Shown here piece after piece: positions 6,679 through 7,323 of a DNA stretch of 7,323 nt. Under the pieces are notes generated by a model, which was given only the letters and a program-made list of their open reading frames with translations, had not been told where the DNA came from and did no database searches. This stretch comes from CAZQQN01 sp964595485. Lineage in GTDB: Bacteria; Bacteroidota; Bacteroidia; CAILMK01; CAYYUA01. The stretch's first letter is position 1. Each line of letters opens with the position of its first letter. Made by a program: the position numbers and the translations under genes. The DNA is taken from NCBI GenBank assembly GCA_964595485.1, contig CAZQQN010000066.1, positions 1-7,323 on the forward strand, in the 5' to 3' direction.

Positions 6679-7179
6679 ATGGTCGAGGTAACCCCTTCTT
6701 TGTTTGGAATTTATCATGTATGTAAAAGAGAATGCTGGTTACATGCCAATGGCATTCAGATGGAGTATAATTCTGATACTGTATACGATGGAAAGCGATT
6801 AAGTGAGGACGCTTATCCCGAGCGGGCTGAAAAATACACTGAAATAGACTTAGGCGTAGGGAAAATTGATTTTTATGATCCAGCAAATGGTATTATTTAC
6901 GAAATAAAAAGGAGCCCTAAACAGGAAACTGCTCATAAATGGCAGGTTAAATATTACATCTATCTGCTTAATAAGTTAGGATTTTACGGGATCAAGGGTA
7001 TTCTGGCCTACCCTAATCAAAGAAAACAAACTGAGGTTTACCTTTCTGATGACGAACAGCGTTATATAGAAAAAACTTTAAAAGTTGTAAGTAACCTTAT
7101 CTATCAAGACCAATGCCCGCCCGTGATTGATAAACCGATTTGTAAGAGCTGTAGCTATTATGAATTCTGCTACGGGTAA
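6679..7179 (+). CDS. cas4: CRISPR-associated exonuclease Cas4
   Basis: Cas4 is a RecB-family nuclease with a [4Fe-4S] cluster. It acts in adaptation, trimming prespacer ends and selecting PAM-bearing ends together with Cas1-Cas2. The 166-aa length is typical. The N-terminal cluster cysteine is Cys15 in YHVCKRECWL, and the C-terminal trio is Cys155, Cys158 and Cys164 in CKSCSYYEFC. The nuclease core shows Asp64 (GKIDFYD), Glu75 and Lys77 (YEIKRS) and the QxxxY motif at Gln89-Tyr93. Cys19 is an additional cysteine close to Cys15. The ATG lies 5 nt after the cas3 stop, so it belongs to the same transcript. In many I-B loci cas1 and cas2 come next, but the 144 bases that follow do not contain the start of a recognisable cas1. 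Confidence 0.94.
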   Translation: MVEVTPSLFGIYHVCKRECWLHANGIQMEYNSDTVYDGKRLSEDAYPERAEKYTEIDLGVGKIDFYDPANGIIYEIKRSPKQETAHKWQVKYYIYLLNKLGFYGIKGILAYPNQRKQTEVYLSDDEQRYIEKTLKVVSNLIYQDQCPPVIDKPICKSCSYYEFCYG

Positions 7180-7317
7180 ATGGTAAAACGAGGCAAGAGG
7201 TGTAAGACATGTAAGACGTGTAAGAGATGTAAGAGAATGGTAAGGTTAATGGAGTTTTTGTTGGGTTGTGGTTTTCATGGAAGTAACGATGGCAAGGATT
7301 TCACCTATTTCCGTTAA
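7180..7317 (+). CDS. Doubtful 45-codon ORF with Cys-Lys repeats, directly after cas4
   Basis: The cas4 stop TAA (7177-7179) is followed immediately by ATG (7180-7182), and the frame stays open to a TAA at 7315-7317. The product would be 45 aa, very basic, with the repeat CKTCKTCKRCK near its start and a tail ending FTYFR. The repeat is simply the translation of a 9-bp tandem repeat whose other forward frames hit stops at each TAA or lack order, so an open frame here could be a by-product. I know of no family it matches. Adjacent stop-start codons would allow translational coupling with cas4. It is more likely non-coding spacer. Confidence 0.15.
   Translation: MVKRGKRCKTCKTCKRCKRMVRLMEFLLGCGFHGSNDGKDFTYFR
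7201..7236. repeat. 9-bp tandem repeat, four copies
   Basis: Four consecutive units read TGTAAGACA, TGTAAGACG, TGTAAGAGA and TGTAAGAGA, with degenerate relatives on both sides (GGCAAGAGG before and ATGGTAAGG after). The array begins 21 nt after the cas4 stop. It is short, lacks spacers and is not a CRISPR array. Its origin is unclear: replication slippage in an intergenic spacer is the simplest explanation. Confidence 0.85.
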
Positions 7318-7323
7318 AAGCGG

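Noticed and set aside
7311..7323. Small hairpin CCGTT-AAA-AGCGG at the window end, as a possible terminator.
   Set aside because: The stem is only 5 bp with one G-T pair, and the window ends before any T-tract could be seen.

Overview
The window holds the interference half of a type I-B CRISPR-Cas locus. The most likely host is a Bacteroidota bacterium. That guess rests on moderate-to-low G+C, weak or absent Shine-Dalgarno sites in front of most genes, a very A+T-rich promoter region with a TAnnTTTG-like element, and the protein style. No 16S rRNA or other taxonomic marker is present, so the placement is inference.

Layout, all genes on the + strand: (1) 1-149 is the 3' end of a gene that probably encodes a WYL-domain transcriptional regulator. 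(2) 150-386 is an A+T-rich intergenic region. It carries two near-identical 15-bp palindromes (185-199 and 240-254), which together form a perfect inverted repeat, and a third palindrome (283-298) that overlaps a possible promoter element. (3) 387-7179 is a compact operon in the order cas8b - cas7 - cas5 - cas3 - cas4. Junctions are 2 nt, a 4-nt overlap, a 20-nt overlap and 5 nt, so it is almost certainly one transcript with translational coupling. (4) 7180-7323 follows cas4 and contains a 9-bp tandem repeat inside a doubtful 45-codon ORF.

How the genes work together: Cas8b (large subunit), Cas7 (backbone) and Cas5 (crRNA 5'-handle cap) should form the crRNA-guided Cascade complex. Cas3, an HD nuclease-helicase fusion, should degrade the DNA that Cascade has bound. 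Cas4 belongs to the adaptation module and normally helps select and trim PAM-bearing prespacers with Cas1-Cas2. A small Cas11 subunit may be made from an internal start in cas8b. No cas6, cas1, cas2 or CRISPR array is visible here. cas1/cas2 and the array probably lie downstream, and cas6 must be elsewhere.

A 17-base run of N (462-478) lies inside cas8b near its N-terminus. I did not find a wholly new system. The points most worth checking are the duplicated palindromic operators between the WYL-like gene and the cas operon, the possible internal Cas11b start, and the repeat-bearing segment after cas4.
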